Counted from the first letter of the stretch, positions 31,956 to 40,919 are shown. The stretch: DNA of 64,000 bases from Paenibacillus dendrobii (GCF_009807035.1 NZ_WUBI01000001.1:310001-374000), one strand, 5' to 3'. Notes: generated by a model from the sequence alone, not told the origin. Numbers and translations: made by a program.

Positions 31956-34020
31956 ATCTGTACTCATCCTCGTTCTGATATCGTCCCTTATTCTTTTTGG
32001 AGTAGTCTTTGCTGTCTTAGCCTGGAATACGAGCAGGCAAAGGCAAGAAATTCAATCGAAGTTCCATGGGAACACTCAGTTCCGTATTGTACATATGCGG
32101 GAGCGATGGAAACGATTTTTACAAAAGTCGTATGTCATCATGTCCAAGATTCCGTGGTTATCGGGATATTTACGCAGAATTCGAAAGCGCTTATCGGGGG
32201 TTCACGCATATGACGAATTCAGATTGAGACATGAAACGGCAAAGCTGACACTCACTATCCTTGGCTTATTGACACTATCGGTTTTGGTCCTGTTTTTACT
32301 CAATCCCAGCATCAGCTTCCTGTTGTTGATTCTTTTGTCGGCCATTATCATCAACAGCTTGTTGATTGATATGTACGTCAATCGCCTTGAGCGACGTCTA
32401 TTGGTTCAAATGGTGGATTTATTCTCTGAGGTCAGGCATCGATATCAGCAGCACGAAATGATAGATGAAGCACTGTATGAAGCGGCAGAAACGGCTGGAT
32501 ACGAAGCTTCATTGCACACACGCAAAATATACGAAGCCTTAAATGCCAAAGATCCGTCACAGGAACTGGAGAAATTCTATGAAACCGCACCTAACCGATT
32601 CTTGAAGGCTTTCGCGGGCATCTCTTATATGATTATGGAGTTTGGCGATAAGGTCAAAGAGCAAGGATCGATATATCTGCAGGGACTCAGTGGTTTAACC
32701 AAGGAAATACATCTTGAAATCCTGCGGAGAGACAAACTGGATTATCTTTTGAAAGGCTTGAACGTCATCTCCCTAGCGCCTGTGTTTTTTACCAAGCCAA
32801 TTGAAAGATGGGCTCGTAGCAGCTTTCCGGCTATGGATGAGTTTTACACAAGCAAGCTGGGTTATGTCACGAAAATCGTTATCTATGTGGTCATTATTCT
32901 TTCCTTCGTATTGCTTCAACGTCTTCAGCAGGATAATGAAACGGCATTTCGTTCGGAAAACAGGAAAAAGTCCTGGGAACAGTATCTTTCTTCCTTTCGC
33001 TGGGGTAGGCAAGCTGCTTCATTCATGGCTCCACGCCCTGCGACACCGGCTTATGCCAAGATCATTCGTCTACTAAAGGAAAGCAGCACGCATCTGAGGT
33101 ATGAGTGGTTCTATATCCGGAGAATTGTGTTTTTTGTTCTGGCTTTTGCAATTACGATGACCACGATAATGATATTGCATCAAACGGCCAGAAATCATAT
33201 TTTGCATGATCCCGTTAACGGTACGACCTTTTTCGGTCAGGTGTCCAGCGATCAGAGAGAAGCGGGAACGAGTCTCAGTAAACAGGACCTGGAGATCATG
33301 AAGGACGTCGGTATGTCTCCCGCCGCCAGCTATGAGGAGATCGCCACAAGGCTTAACGACAAGCAGGAGCATCTTCCTGAAAGCAAAGATCTGAGGGTCG
33401 CCTCGACAAATCGGATTTTATCCAAGCTAAAGGCATATAACGAGGAATATATGAAGTGGTGGGAACTTTTGGCGGCAATTCTTATTGGCTGGGTGGGCTA
33501 TCAATTTCCGCTTTGGCTTCTCTATTTTCAGCGGAAGATCCGTTATATGGATATGCGCCACGAAGTCTATCAGTTTCAGACGGTCATATCCATGCTGCGT
33601 GAAATGGAACGGATTTCGGTTGAAGAGATCTTGGAGTGGATGAACCGTTTCGCGATTATTTTTAAGACACCGATCCAGAAGTGCGTTTTGCATTTCGATC
33701 ATGGTGCGGAAGCGGCGCTCGTTCAATTGAAAGAGGATGTCACTTTGACGGAATTTCAAAGGATCGTGGACAAGCTGCTGTTATGCGTGGACAAAATCCC
33801 CATCGTTCAGGCCTTTGACGATCTTGAGAATGAGATGTCTTTTTATTTTGAGCAGCGAAAGCAGGAATACGAGAAAATGATTGATACCAAAGCTGGACTG
33901 GGTAAGATGCTCGGTTTTGCTCCCATGTACGCCCTGATATTTATGTATCTGGTAATCCCGCTAATTGTAATGAGCTTCATGCAAATGAATGTGTATTATG
34001 AGCAAATTCAAAAAATATAA
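31945..34020 (+). CDS. Large Tad platform protein (TadB plus TadC-like)
   Basis: The 691-residue membrane protein has about seven TM segments: residues 5-28, 95-116, 118-140, about 312-330, 390-412, a pair at 500-525, and a C-terminal one at about 660-685. Cytosolic helical segments of T2SS-F type lie between the early pairs and the later ones (for example VQMVDLFSEVRHRYQQHEMIDEAL and YQFQTVISMLREMERISVEEIL). This suggests TadB and TadC joined in one chain. ATG 31945 has GGAG eight bases upstream. Only one platform gene is present, which fits a fusion. Confidence 0.72.
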   Translation: MNIKSVLILVLISSLILFGVVFAVLAWNTSRQRQEIQSKFHGNTQFRIVHMRERWKRFLQKSYVIMSKIPWLSGYLRRIRKRLSGVHAYDEFRLRHETAKLTLTILGLLTLSVLVLFLLNPSISFLLLILLSAIIINSLLIDMYVNRLERRLLVQMVDLFSEVRHRYQQHEMIDEALYEAAETAGYEASLHTRKIYEALNAKDPSQELEKFYETAPNRFLKAFAGISYMIMEFGDKVKEQGSIYLQGLSGLTKEIHLEILRRDKLDYLLKGLNVISLAPVFFTKPIERWARSSFPAMDEFYTSKLGYVTKIVIYVVIILSFVLLQRLQQDNETAFRSENRKKSWEQYLSSFRWGRQAASFMAPRPATPAYAKIIRLLKESSTHLRYEWFYIRRIVFFVLAFAITMTTIMILHQTARNHILHDPVNGTTFFGQVSSDQREAGTSLSKQDLEIMKDVGMSPAASYEEIATRLNDKQEHLPESKDLRVASTNRILSKLKAYNEEYMKWWELLAAILIGWVGYQFPLWLLYFQRKIRYMDMRHEVYQFQTVISMLREMERISVEEILEWMNRFAIIFKTPIQKCVLHFDHGAEAALVQLKEDVTLTEFQRIVDKLLLCVDKIPIVQAFDDLENEMSFYFEQRKQEYEKMIDTKAGLGKMLGFAPMYALIFMYLVIPLIVMSFMQMNVYYEQIQKI

Positions 34021-34034
34021 GGAGTTGTTGTCAA

Positions 34035-34517
34035 ATGAATAATGCTTCAAGCGCATTAAAGGTTGCCGCTGGCATCTTCCTGACGATCGCATTAATTACC
34101 ATTGTTGTGATTCTGTTTATATCGGCACAGGAGGCTACTAAAACCGCGCAAAACAATTTTTCGGACATTCAAACCGAACTGTCACAAGCTTCCTTTACCG
34201 TATATGACGGAACGAGCATCAGCGGCTCACAAGTTACAAACGCACTCCGCAAATTCAGGGACAAAGATCAGTTTGGCATTCTGGTAAAAACGGGAAAAAA
34301 CAAGGTCGGTCAATGGTACGGAAACAGCCTCTACATTAGCGGGGACCTAAATGACGATAAGTACGGCTCCGTAATCAGCACGGAAATCAGGGAAGGAGAA
34401 TTGAAAAATACGCTTTTGGAATCCAGCAATGAGTATGTAAATCCAAGCGGTAAGTTTAAAGCAAGTATCATCAAGGATAAATCCAATGTCGTTCGCGGTC
34501 TCATTTTTGAACAGTAG
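34035..34517 (+). CDS. Pilin-like membrane-anchored protein
   Basis: The 160-residue protein has a short N-terminus and one TM helix at about 8-30 (VAAGIFLTIALITIVVILFISA). An amphipathic helix follows (about 31-52, QEATKTAQNNFSDIQTELSQA), then a Gly/Ser/Lys-rich beta domain. This is the build of a type IV pilin-like subunit, but no Flp-type G/xxxxEY processing site is seen. GGAGTTG precedes the ATG. It sits first among four small genes after the platform, where major and minor pilins are expected. It may be the main subunit (inference). Confidence 0.6.
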   Translation: MNNASSALKVAAGIFLTIALITIVVILFISAQEATKTAQNNFSDIQTELSQASFTVYDGTSISGSQVTNALRKFRDKDQFGILVKTGKNKVGQWYGNSLYISGDLNDDKYGSVISTEIREGELKNTLLESSNEYVNPSGKFKASIIKDKSNVVRGLIFEQ

Positions 34518-34545
34518 TCCTTAAGAATGAAGGGAGGCTGGGCTG

Positions 34546-34953
34546 TTGAACGATAATGCGCAAAATATGATAACCCTTAGCGTGGTCGTCGTTTTATTTT
34601 TAAGTGCCTGCTTCTACACGCTGGGTTTAACGAGCCAGATTAATCTTGTATTAAATCATGCGGTAATGACTCTAGGTGGACAGACAAGAAGTGTTCATAC
34701 CACGTTAAAAACAGCAAAACCGGATATTTTTAGCGGCACTCAGGCGATCGTGATGACGGTGGACCATATTAATAGCGGCGTGAAAATACAAGTAGATGAT
34801 ACCATGGTTTTGGAGACGGTTGCTGTTGAGCTTATTAGCCAATCCATTTTTCAAATCGATGCGAATTATCGTGCGGTGTATAACAGGGACATAAATGGGA
34901 AGTTGATCGAAATACAGTTTTACAAGCTTCTTCTGGAAGAGGATGACTTATGA
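34546..34953 (+). CDS. Small TadE/F-like pseudopilin candidate
   Basis: The 135-residue protein has one N-terminal TM helix at about 8-28 (ITLSVVVVLFLSACFYTLGL) and a small extracytoplasmic domain. Start: TTG 34546 with GGGAGG upstream. It overlaps the next gene at ATGA. No family motif beyond the pilin-like layout is visible. It is assigned to the Tad-like machine by position in the operon. Confidence 0.6.
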   Translation: MNDNAQNMITLSVVVVLFLSACFYTLGLTSQINLVLNHAVMTLGGQTRSVHTTLKTAKPDIFSGTQAIVMTVDHINSGVKIQVDDTMVLETVAVELISQSIFQIDANYRAVYNRDINGKLIEIQFYKLLLEEDDL

Positions 34954-35504
34954 CCAGTGCGGTTTCAAAATTCGTAGCTGTACTTATTGCGGTGGCATTG
35001 ATGTTCGTTTACCCGTCAGCAGAAGCGTATCAGAAGCAGGATGATTTGTCTCGGCTGGTGGTGTATAATGCGCTCACGCAATTCGTGGATGCAGTCAGAA
35101 ACAAAGGATATCTTACGCCAACCATGTATCAAGATTTCCTGAGTGAGATCCATGCGACAGGAAATGATTTCGATGTTCAAATGGAGCACTTACATAAAAA
35201 ATATACCCCGGTGTACACGGATGCTGCGGATCCGTCTACGTTTCAGCATGATATTGATGTATCTTACGCAGGGTATTACACGGTCGATATTATGTCGGTA
35301 CTCTTTCCGGATCAAGCGCTGCCAAAGGACGATGAATTACGAAAATATAAAGTGAACGTCGGGGATTTTTTTAAGGTCACTGTCAAGAACGTCAATCGTA
35401 CGGCAGGTACCCTGATGATGGATTTTGTTACCGGCTCGATATCGGGGAATGTTCCAGTCTTGGCATATCCGTACGGGGGTATGGTGCTTAATGAAGATTA
35501 CTGA
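34950..35504 (+). CDS. Tad-operon exported or anchored protein
   Basis: The 184-residue protein has an N-terminal hydrophobic segment (about 5-24) followed by AEAYQKQ, which could be a signal-peptidase site or a membrane anchor. The rest is a mixed alpha/beta domain with many Tyr and Asp residues (TPVYTDAADPSTFQHDIDVSYAGYYTVDIM). Start ATG 34950 overlaps the previous stop. I do not recognise the domain; position points to a minor pilin or tip part. Confidence 0.6.
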   Translation: MTSAVSKFVAVLIAVALMFVYPSAEAYQKQDDLSRLVVYNALTQFVDAVRNKGYLTPTMYQDFLSEIHATGNDFDVQMEHLHKKYTPVYTDAADPSTFQHDIDVSYAGYYTVDIMSVLFPDQALPKDDELRKYKVNVGDFFKVTVKNVNRTAGTLMMDFVTGSISGNVPVLAYPYGGMVLNEDY

Positions 35505-36489
35505 TTTTTCGATTGTCTTTGTTATCATTTTTATACCTTTGTTTCTGTTGAGTGGATTCCAAATCAAGGATCAGCAATCGGTACATTATTTGGAGATGAA
35601 GTATGTAACAGCTTTGCGTACGGCCGTACAAGATGGTGCAAGCGTTCTGAATACGAATGAGAAACAGGAGTGGGAGGCTGGATACGGCTCCTCCAAATTC
35701 TTTCGCTCTGACAAGGAGCTTGCCGTTGCTGTTTTTTATCGCAGTTTGTACTCTAATCTTGGTATTGAGGATGATTTGCCTGCACAGCAGACGCTGGATT
35801 ATTACATCCCAGCCATCGCAGTCGTAGACTATGACGGATATTACATATATGCTGACGAAGAGTTTGCAGGCAAAGATCATGAGACGTTAATCAGGCATGT
35901 TTGGAGTCCCAAGAAACCTTACACTTACAGTGACGAGAATGGTAATCTCATCCGGTTTACCCTGGATAATGTCGTGGAGATTTATGAGGAACAGACAGGA
36001 AGCTGGATTCAAGGTTTACAGAAAGAGCTGATAAATTCAACACGCGTGTCTTTAATTGCCCATTCTGAATTATTTGAACAGGTGAGACGGACAACAATCG
36101 TCCAAACCATTGAGGATGACTTGGCCAATGTCATAAACCGACACAATGAGTATGCCGTTAAAAACGGTGTATCGTACGATTTCACCCTCCCGTCCATCTC
36201 TGAAGAGGAGTGGAACAACTCCGTTAACGATATTGGTTTAATAGCGTTTGTACAGGGAATACCCGTCGGGAAAGACTATATCAATAACTATGCGCTGGGT
36301 GGAGGCAGGCTGGTGAAAAAACCGGACATTCACGCAGGAAGCGATCCGGTGACAGGTATCCGTTACTTTGAACGTGGGGATTGCCAGAGTGGACTAATCA
36401 TTGAAGAAACATTCGCTTCCGCGAAGCAAGCTGCGACGAGGGGATACTTTGAGAGAAACTGCCGCAAAGACGTTACGCCTTATAATTAA
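35491..36489 (+). CDS. Tad-operon membrane-anchored protein, last gene
   Basis: The 332-residue protein has an N-terminal TM helix (about 8-26, VFVIIFIPLFLLSG) and a long extracytoplasmic part with many aromatic residues (DYYIPAIAVVDYDGYYIYADEE). A Cys pair near the C-terminus (RGDCQSG, RNCRKD) might form a disulfide. ATG 35491 overlaps the upstream gene by 14 bases; GGGGGT lies nine bases before it. It is larger than the other three pilin-like proteins and could be a TadG-like or tip protein. The operon ends here; the next gene starts after 274 bases. Confidence 0.6.
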   Translation: MKITDFSIVFVIIFIPLFLLSGFQIKDQQSVHYLEMKYVTALRTAVQDGASVLNTNEKQEWEAGYGSSKFFRSDKELAVAVFYRSLYSNLGIEDDLPAQQTLDYYIPAIAVVDYDGYYIYADEEFAGKDHETLIRHVWSPKKPYTYSDENGNLIRFTLDNVVEIYEEQTGSWIQGLQKELINSTRVSLIAHSELFEQVRRTTIVQTIEDDLANVINRHNEYAVKNGVSYDFTLPSISEEEWNNSVNDIGLIAFVQGIPVGKDYINNYALGGGRLVKKPDIHAGSDPVTGIRYFERGDCQSGLIIEETFASAKQAATRGYFERNCRKDVTPYN

Positions 36490-36763
36490 TATGGACATTG
36501 TAATTCAAATGATATGCGTACAGTTCTGACCTTCCTTTTTAAAGAGAGTGTGCTATTTATTGGTGTTTCCATGTATCGTATCGCATGTTTGGGTCTGAAG
36601 TTCAGATCGTTCTGTGACCATTGCTCTGTAACATACGAAATGGTATGGATCTTCCTGTTTTCGGAAAACTCTAACTTATGTTACAATGATATATTGAATA
36701 CCCGATTACGATCGTTCTCAGTAATAAGAATTTTTCAACATAGACTGGAGTCAGAACGTATTT

Positions 36764-38317
36764 ATGAGCTTATTGACCGTTGAAAATGTCTCCCATAATT
36801 TCGGGGGACGTACATTGTTTAGAGATGTTTCCTTCCGCCTTCTGGCCGGCGAGCATGTCGGTTTGGTGGGTGCGAATGGTGTCGGCAAGTCAACTTTGAT
36901 GAATATTTTAACAGGAAAATTGCTTAAAGACAGCGGTAAGGTGGAATGGACGCCTAGAGTCCGCTACGGTTATCTGGATCAGCACTCTAAGCTGACACCT
37001 GGAAAGACAGTCCGCGATGTCCTGAAGGATGCGTTCCTGCCACTGCTTGAGTTGGAGCAGGAAATGATGGGAATCACAGACAAGATGGGAGAAGCCTCTC
37101 CAGATGAGCTGGAGCTGCTCCTTGAGCAGATGGGTGACATCCAGGAACAGCTTGAGATGGGTGATTTCTACATGATTGACGTCAAAGTCGAGGAAATGGC
37201 TAATGGTCTGGGTTTATCAGCCATTGGACTGGATCGGGATGTTTCCTCCCTTAGTGGAGGTCAGCGTACGAAAGTTCTCCTGGCCAAGCTCTTGCTGGAA
37301 AAGCCAACAGTTCTTCTCTTGGATGAACCGACAAACTATCTCGACGTCGAGCATATTGACTGGCTTACGCAATACCTGAAGTCATATCCGTATGCTTTCA
37401 TGCTGATTTCCCATGATACGGAATTCATGAATCAGGTCGTGGATGTGATATATCATCTGGAATTTGCCAAGCTGACAAGATATGCTGCCAATTACGATAA
37501 GTTTCTGGAAATGGCTGATATTTCTAAGAATCAACATATTGATGCCTATGAGAAACAGCAGGAATTCATCAAAAAGCAGGAAGATTTCATTCAGAGAAAC
37601 AAAGCCCGTGCCTCTACTTCAGGACGAGCAAAGAGCCGTGAGAAGCAGTTGAATCGCATTGATCGTCTAGACAAGCCTGAGGAAGCGGCCAAACCGATAT
37701 TTAACTTCAAAGAATCCCGTGCGAGCGGAAAAACCGTATTTGAAGGAATCGACTTTGAGATCGGCTACACATATGCGTTACTTCCGAAAATGAGTATGAC
37801 CATTGAACGCGGTGAGAAAATCGCGATTGTGGGTTGTAATGGCGTGGGTAAGTCAACACTATTGAAAACGATTATGGGAAAGATTCCTCCAATCAGCGGT
37901 AAGACGTATCTCGGAGATTATTTGGAGCCTGCATATTTCGAGCAAGAAGTTCGTCCCGGTAATATCACCCCGATCGACGACGTTTGGAATGAGTTCTCTT
38001 ATTTGAACCAGCATGAAGTGCGTGCTCATCTGGCGCGGTGCGGTTTAAAGAACGAGCATATCACGCGTCCGCTGAACATGCTGAGCGGTGGCGAACAAGC
38101 AAAAGTCAGATTATGCAAGCTGATGATGCATGAATCGAACTGGATTCTCTTTGACGAACCTACCAACCATTTGGACGTTGTTGCGAAAGCCGAATTGAAA
38201 CGTGCCCTGCAGGAGTTTAAAGGAACCGTTCTGCTCGTGTCCCACGAGCCGGATTTTTATGAAGATTGGGTAACGAAAACATGGAACGTAGAAGAATGGT
38301 CGCATCAGAACGCATAG
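36764..38317 (+). CDS. ABC-F family ATPase
   Basis: The 517-residue soluble protein has two ABC modules: Walker A GANGVGKST and signature SLSGGQRTK in the first, GCNGVGKST and MLSGGEQAK in the second. Both have Walker B LDEPTN/FDEPTN. A linker of about 80 charged residues between them (KQQEFIKKQEDFIQRNKARAS) is the P-site tRNA interaction motif. ABC-F proteins act on the ribosome, either in housekeeping translation or in antibiotic protection. Length and the lack of extra arms suggest the YkpA/YbiT-like housekeeping group. CTGGAGT lies upstream of the ATG. Confidence 0.93.
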   Translation: MSLLTVENVSHNFGGRTLFRDVSFRLLAGEHVGLVGANGVGKSTLMNILTGKLLKDSGKVEWTPRVRYGYLDQHSKLTPGKTVRDVLKDAFLPLLELEQEMMGITDKMGEASPDELELLLEQMGDIQEQLEMGDFYMIDVKVEEMANGLGLSAIGLDRDVSSLSGGQRTKVLLAKLLLEKPTVLLLDEPTNYLDVEHIDWLTQYLKSYPYAFMLISHDTEFMNQVVDVIYHLEFAKLTRYAANYDKFLEMADISKNQHIDAYEKQQEFIKKQEDFIQRNKARASTSGRAKSREKQLNRIDRLDKPEEAAKPIFNFKESRASGKTVFEGIDFEIGYTYALLPKMSMTIERGEKIAIVGCNGVGKSTLLKTIMGKIPPISGKTYLGDYLEPAYFEQEVRPGNITPIDDVWNEFSYLNQHEVRAHLARCGLKNEHITRPLNMLSGGEQAKVRLCKLMMHESNWILFDEPTNHLDVVAKAELKRALQEFKGTVLLVSHEPDFYEDWVTKTWNVEEWSHQNA

Positions 38318-38338
38318 TTGGTCATTTTTCAGGACAAG

Positions 38339-38375
38339 AAAACTGCCGTATTCCCTGTTGGGAATGCGGTTTTTT
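38339..38375 (+). terminator. Terminator between the ABC-F gene and the ThiF-like gene
   Basis: GTATTCCC pairs with GGGAATGC across TGTT, with partial outer pairing, and six T follow. Only 18 bases separate it from the next ATG, too few for a promoter. The next gene may depend on readthrough or on a promoter inside the ABC-F gene. Confidence 0.7.
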
Positions 38376-38393
38376 ATCGAAGGAGATGTAATT

Positions 38394-39425
38394 ATGAAAA
38401 TCGGAGAAGATCGTTACTCCAGGCAGGAGCGCTTCACGCCGTTTGGAACGGGAGGCCAGCGGAAGCTGGGAGAAAGCCATGTATTAATTATCGGAGCGGG
38501 AGCTTTGGGGACTTCGATTGCCGAGACGTTAGCACGAGCTGGTGTAGGGCACTTGACGATAGCGGACCGAGATTATGTGGAGTGGAGCAATCTTCAACGG
38601 CAGCAGCTTTTCTCTGAAGAAGACGCGAGCCTTAGATTGCCCAAAGCTGTCGCTGCCAAACAAAGGCTTCAGCAGATCAATTCCTCCATTCAAATCGACA
38701 GCTTCGTGATGGATGTGAAGGTAGAGGAGCTGGAGTCACTAATCAACGGCGTGGATCTGATTATGGATGGGACAGATAATTTTGACACCCGATTATTGAT
38801 GAACGATATTGCACAAAAATATAATCTTCCGTGGATTTATGGCGGATGTGTCGGAAGTTATGGGATCACGTATACAATCATCCCTGGACAGACCCCATGC
38901 CTGAACTGTCTACTGGGAGCTGTTCCGCTCGGTGGTGATACTTGCGATACGGCGGGCATAATTCCGCAAGCGGTACAAATGGTTACCTCCCATCAAACGA
39001 TAGAGGCTATGAAGCTGCTCAGCGGGCATACGGAAGCCTTGCGTGACAAGTTGCTGACATTTGATCTATGGCGAAACGAGTCGATGTCTATGGGAGTAAA
39101 GCATGCTAAGAAAGAAGACTGCCTCTCTTGCGGGACACACCGGACGTACCCTTATCTATCGGCTTCCAATCTTGAAAAGACAGATGTCTTATGCGGTAGA
39201 GATACCGTGCAGATTCGTCCCGGCAAGAAACAAACCTTGAATCTGAAAGAAACGGCTGAGAGGCTCTCTAAGCTCGGGGAAGGTTTAGTGGAGAGCAACC
39301 CGTTCCTGGTTTCATTCACAACGGGCGCTCAGCGGCTTGTTGTTTTTGCCGACGGCAGGGCGTTGATTCATGGAACGAAGGATATCTCTGAAGCGAGAAC
39401 CATATATCACCGTTATTTCGGATGA
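38394..39425 (+). CDS. ThiF/MoeB-family adenylyltransferase
   Basis: The 343-residue E1-like enzyme adenylates the C-terminus of a ubiquitin-like sulfur carrier (ThiS or MoaD). It begins with EDRYSRQERFTPFG, then the ATP loop VLIIGAGALGTSIAE, the Arg finger NLQRQQLF, and the Asp in MDGTDNFDTRLL. Zn-type Cys pairs CLNC and CLSC are present. A further 75 residues at the C-terminus look like a small beta domain. ATG 38394 has AAGGAG upstream. No thiamine or molybdopterin synthesis gene adjoins it, so the partner carrier is unknown. Confidence 0.9.
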   Translation: MKIGEDRYSRQERFTPFGTGGQRKLGESHVLIIGAGALGTSIAETLARAGVGHLTIADRDYVEWSNLQRQQLFSEEDASLRLPKAVAAKQRLQQINSSIQIDSFVMDVKVEELESLINGVDLIMDGTDNFDTRLLMNDIAQKYNLPWIYGGCVGSYGITYTIIPGQTPCLNCLLGAVPLGGDTCDTAGIIPQAVQMVTSHQTIEAMKLLSGHTEALRDKLLTFDLWRNESMSMGVKHAKKEDCLSCGTHRTYPYLSASNLEKTDVLCGRDTVQIRPGKKQTLNLKETAERLSKLGEGLVESNPFLVSFTTGAQRLVVFADGRALIHGTKDISEARTIYHRYFG

Positions 39426-39588
39426 AAGTTCACTTTGTTTTCACCTTCATTTTTTGAATTGTTTGAAGACATCCACGAATTGCCTTCACTTACCACGTGA
39501 GCAGAAATACTTGAGGAATGTTTTATTTCATGTGCGGCAAACCTATGAAGAGGCAGATTCGTATCTAAAACGGAAACCGGGTGATGCA

Positions 39589-40284
39589 ATGCATGAAAGG
39601 CTGTTGGTACTTGAACCTTTTTTAAGAAACAACGGTCTTGAGGACATTCTCCTGAAAGATGAATATGCTGTGCAGATTGTTTTAACAGAGCATGAGGCAA
39701 TGAGAGCCATAAACGAGAAGCCTGTGGATATGCTCCTGCTGGACGGTTCGGCGTATCATCTCAGCTCCTTACATAAAATCATGAAGGCAATGCTAAGGGA
39801 ACAGGGAGACAGGCCATTTCCCATTATTTTATTTCAGGAGTACCTAAGCGCGGAAGCTGTGATTGAAGGATTGGGAGCCGGGGCCAATGATGTGGTCTCT
39901 AAGAACATTGAGGGAAAAGAGCTGCTCGCGCGTGTTCGGAATCTGCTTAGGATATTTCGTATCGAGAATGAGCGAGACAATCAAACAGTTATGGTCGGAG
40001 ATTTGGTCATTGATCCTGGAAGCCGGAAAGTGATGAGGGGAGAGACACTAATCTCACTGACCGTCAAGGAATTTGACTTGCTCCTATACTTGGCCAGGCA
40101 TGCGAATCAAGTATGTACACGCGAAGAAATCCTCAAAAAGGTGTGGGACTATGATTTTCACATGGGAACTAATGTGGTCGATGTCTACATCAGGCATCTT
40201 CGCACAAAAATGGATAAAGGTTTCAGCAAAAAGCTGATTCAATCCGTACGCGGCGTGGGTTATATAATAAAAGAAGGCGATTAA
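39589..40284 (+). CDS. Orphan winged-helix response regulator (OmpR type)
   Basis: This 231-residue protein has a receiver-like N-terminus and a clear OmpR/PhoB winged helix (about 130-229: MRGETLISLTVKEFDLLLYLARH, then VVDVYIRHLRTKM and VRGVGYII). In the receiver the acidic pair near the N-terminus is reduced to one Glu (LVLEPF), while the Asp in MLLLDGS and the Lys in VVSKN remain. The frame is open upstream to 39370 inside the thiF-like gene. ATG 39589 fits the usual family length but has only a weak ribosome site. No kinase gene adjoins it. Confidence 0.8.
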   Translation: MHERLLVLEPFLRNNGLEDILLKDEYAVQIVLTEHEAMRAINEKPVDMLLLDGSAYHLSSLHKIMKAMLREQGDRPFPIILFQEYLSAEAVIEGLGAGANDVVSKNIEGKELLARVRNLLRIFRIENERDNQTVMVGDLVIDPGSRKVMRGETLISLTVKEFDLLLYLARHANQVCTREEILKKVWDYDFHMGTNVVDVYIRHLRTKMDKGFSKKLIQSVRGVGYIIKEGD

Positions 40285-40311
40285 GTCCGCGTATGCAAAC
40301 TTATCGCCTTC
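40273..40311. terminator. Terminator between the regulator gene and the NlpC/P60 gene
   Basis: GAAGGCGATTAAGT pairs with ACTT-ATCGCCTTC. It overlaps the regulator's stop codon. On the minus strand it is followed by TTTTATTAT, so it most likely ends the NlpC/P60 transcript. Confidence 0.7.
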
Positions 40312-40319
40312 CTTCATGG

Positions 40320-40358
40320 ATAACCTAAAGCAATAACCTAAAGTAATAACCTAAAGCA
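40320..40358. repeat. Three tandem copies of a 13-bp unit
   Basis: The unit ATAACCTAAAGCA occurs at 40320-40332, 40333-40345 (one change, TA for CA) and 40346-40358. It overlaps the last codons and stop codon of the NlpC/P60 gene and probably arose by slippage. Confidence 0.85.
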
Positions 40359-40875
40359 CCCGGCGTGCTTTCAGGTATGTTCTTTTCCAGTTGCCGGAAT
40401 TCAGATCAGAAATGGTTACACCAGGAGAACCGTAAGTGTGCAGGATTTTACCGTTACCTGCATACACGGCGACATGTGTTACGTTCTTGCCGTTGGCTCT
40501 GCTACCGCTGGAGAAAAAGACGAGATCTCCCGGTTTCAGATTAGATTTCGATACAGCGACGCCTACTTTGGATTGTTGTGCAGACGTACGAGGAAGCTTC
40601 ACGCCGTATTTGCCAAAGATATATTTCATGAACGAAGAGCAGTCGAATACTTTCGTTGTGCTGGTAGATGCTCCAAATTTATATGGCGTTCCCATAAACT
40701 TTTTACCGTAGTTGACAATAGTGGTTCCTTTGGATGAAGTAGCGGAAGATGCGGATACGGATTTAGATGAGGATGCTTCCGTAACGTCTGCTCCGGTTGC
40801 CATCATCGCTGTAAAACCTATCGATGCACATAGCCCTACGGCTACTAATTTTTGGATTATTTGTTTTTGCTTCAT
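40351..40875 (-). CDS. Secreted NlpC/P60 peptidoglycan endopeptidase
   Basis: The 174-residue protein has a Sec signal peptide (about 1-34), a Ser/Thr-rich linker (about 35-50) and an NlpC/P60 domain with the catalytic Cys in FDCSSFMKYIF, His in VTHVAVYAG and His in LHTYGS. It cuts D-gamma-glutamyl-meso-diaminopimelate bonds in stem peptides, judging by the family. There is no LysM or SH3 binding domain. GGAGG lies before the ATG. The promoter carries an exact WalR-type box, in line with cell-wall hydrolase control. Confidence 0.93.
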   Translation of the reverse strand: MKQKQIIQKLVAVGLCASIGFTAMMATGADVTEASSSKSVSASSATSSKGTTIVNYGKKFMGTPYKFGASTSTTKVFDCSSFMKYIFGKYGVKLPRTSAQQSKVGVAVSKSNLKPGDLVFFSSGSRANGKNVTHVAVYAGNGKILHTYGSPGVTISDLNSGNWKRTYLKARRVL

Positions 40876-40919
40876 GTTGTATTACCTCCAAATTTCGTTT
40901 TCTGTCTGGCTCGTTTCCG

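Noticed and set aside
36490..36763. Frame of 89 codons and a possible ABC-F leader attenuator
   Set aside because: The frame overlaps the ABC-F start and lacks a ribosome site; no stable terminator hairpin or short leader gene could be supported.
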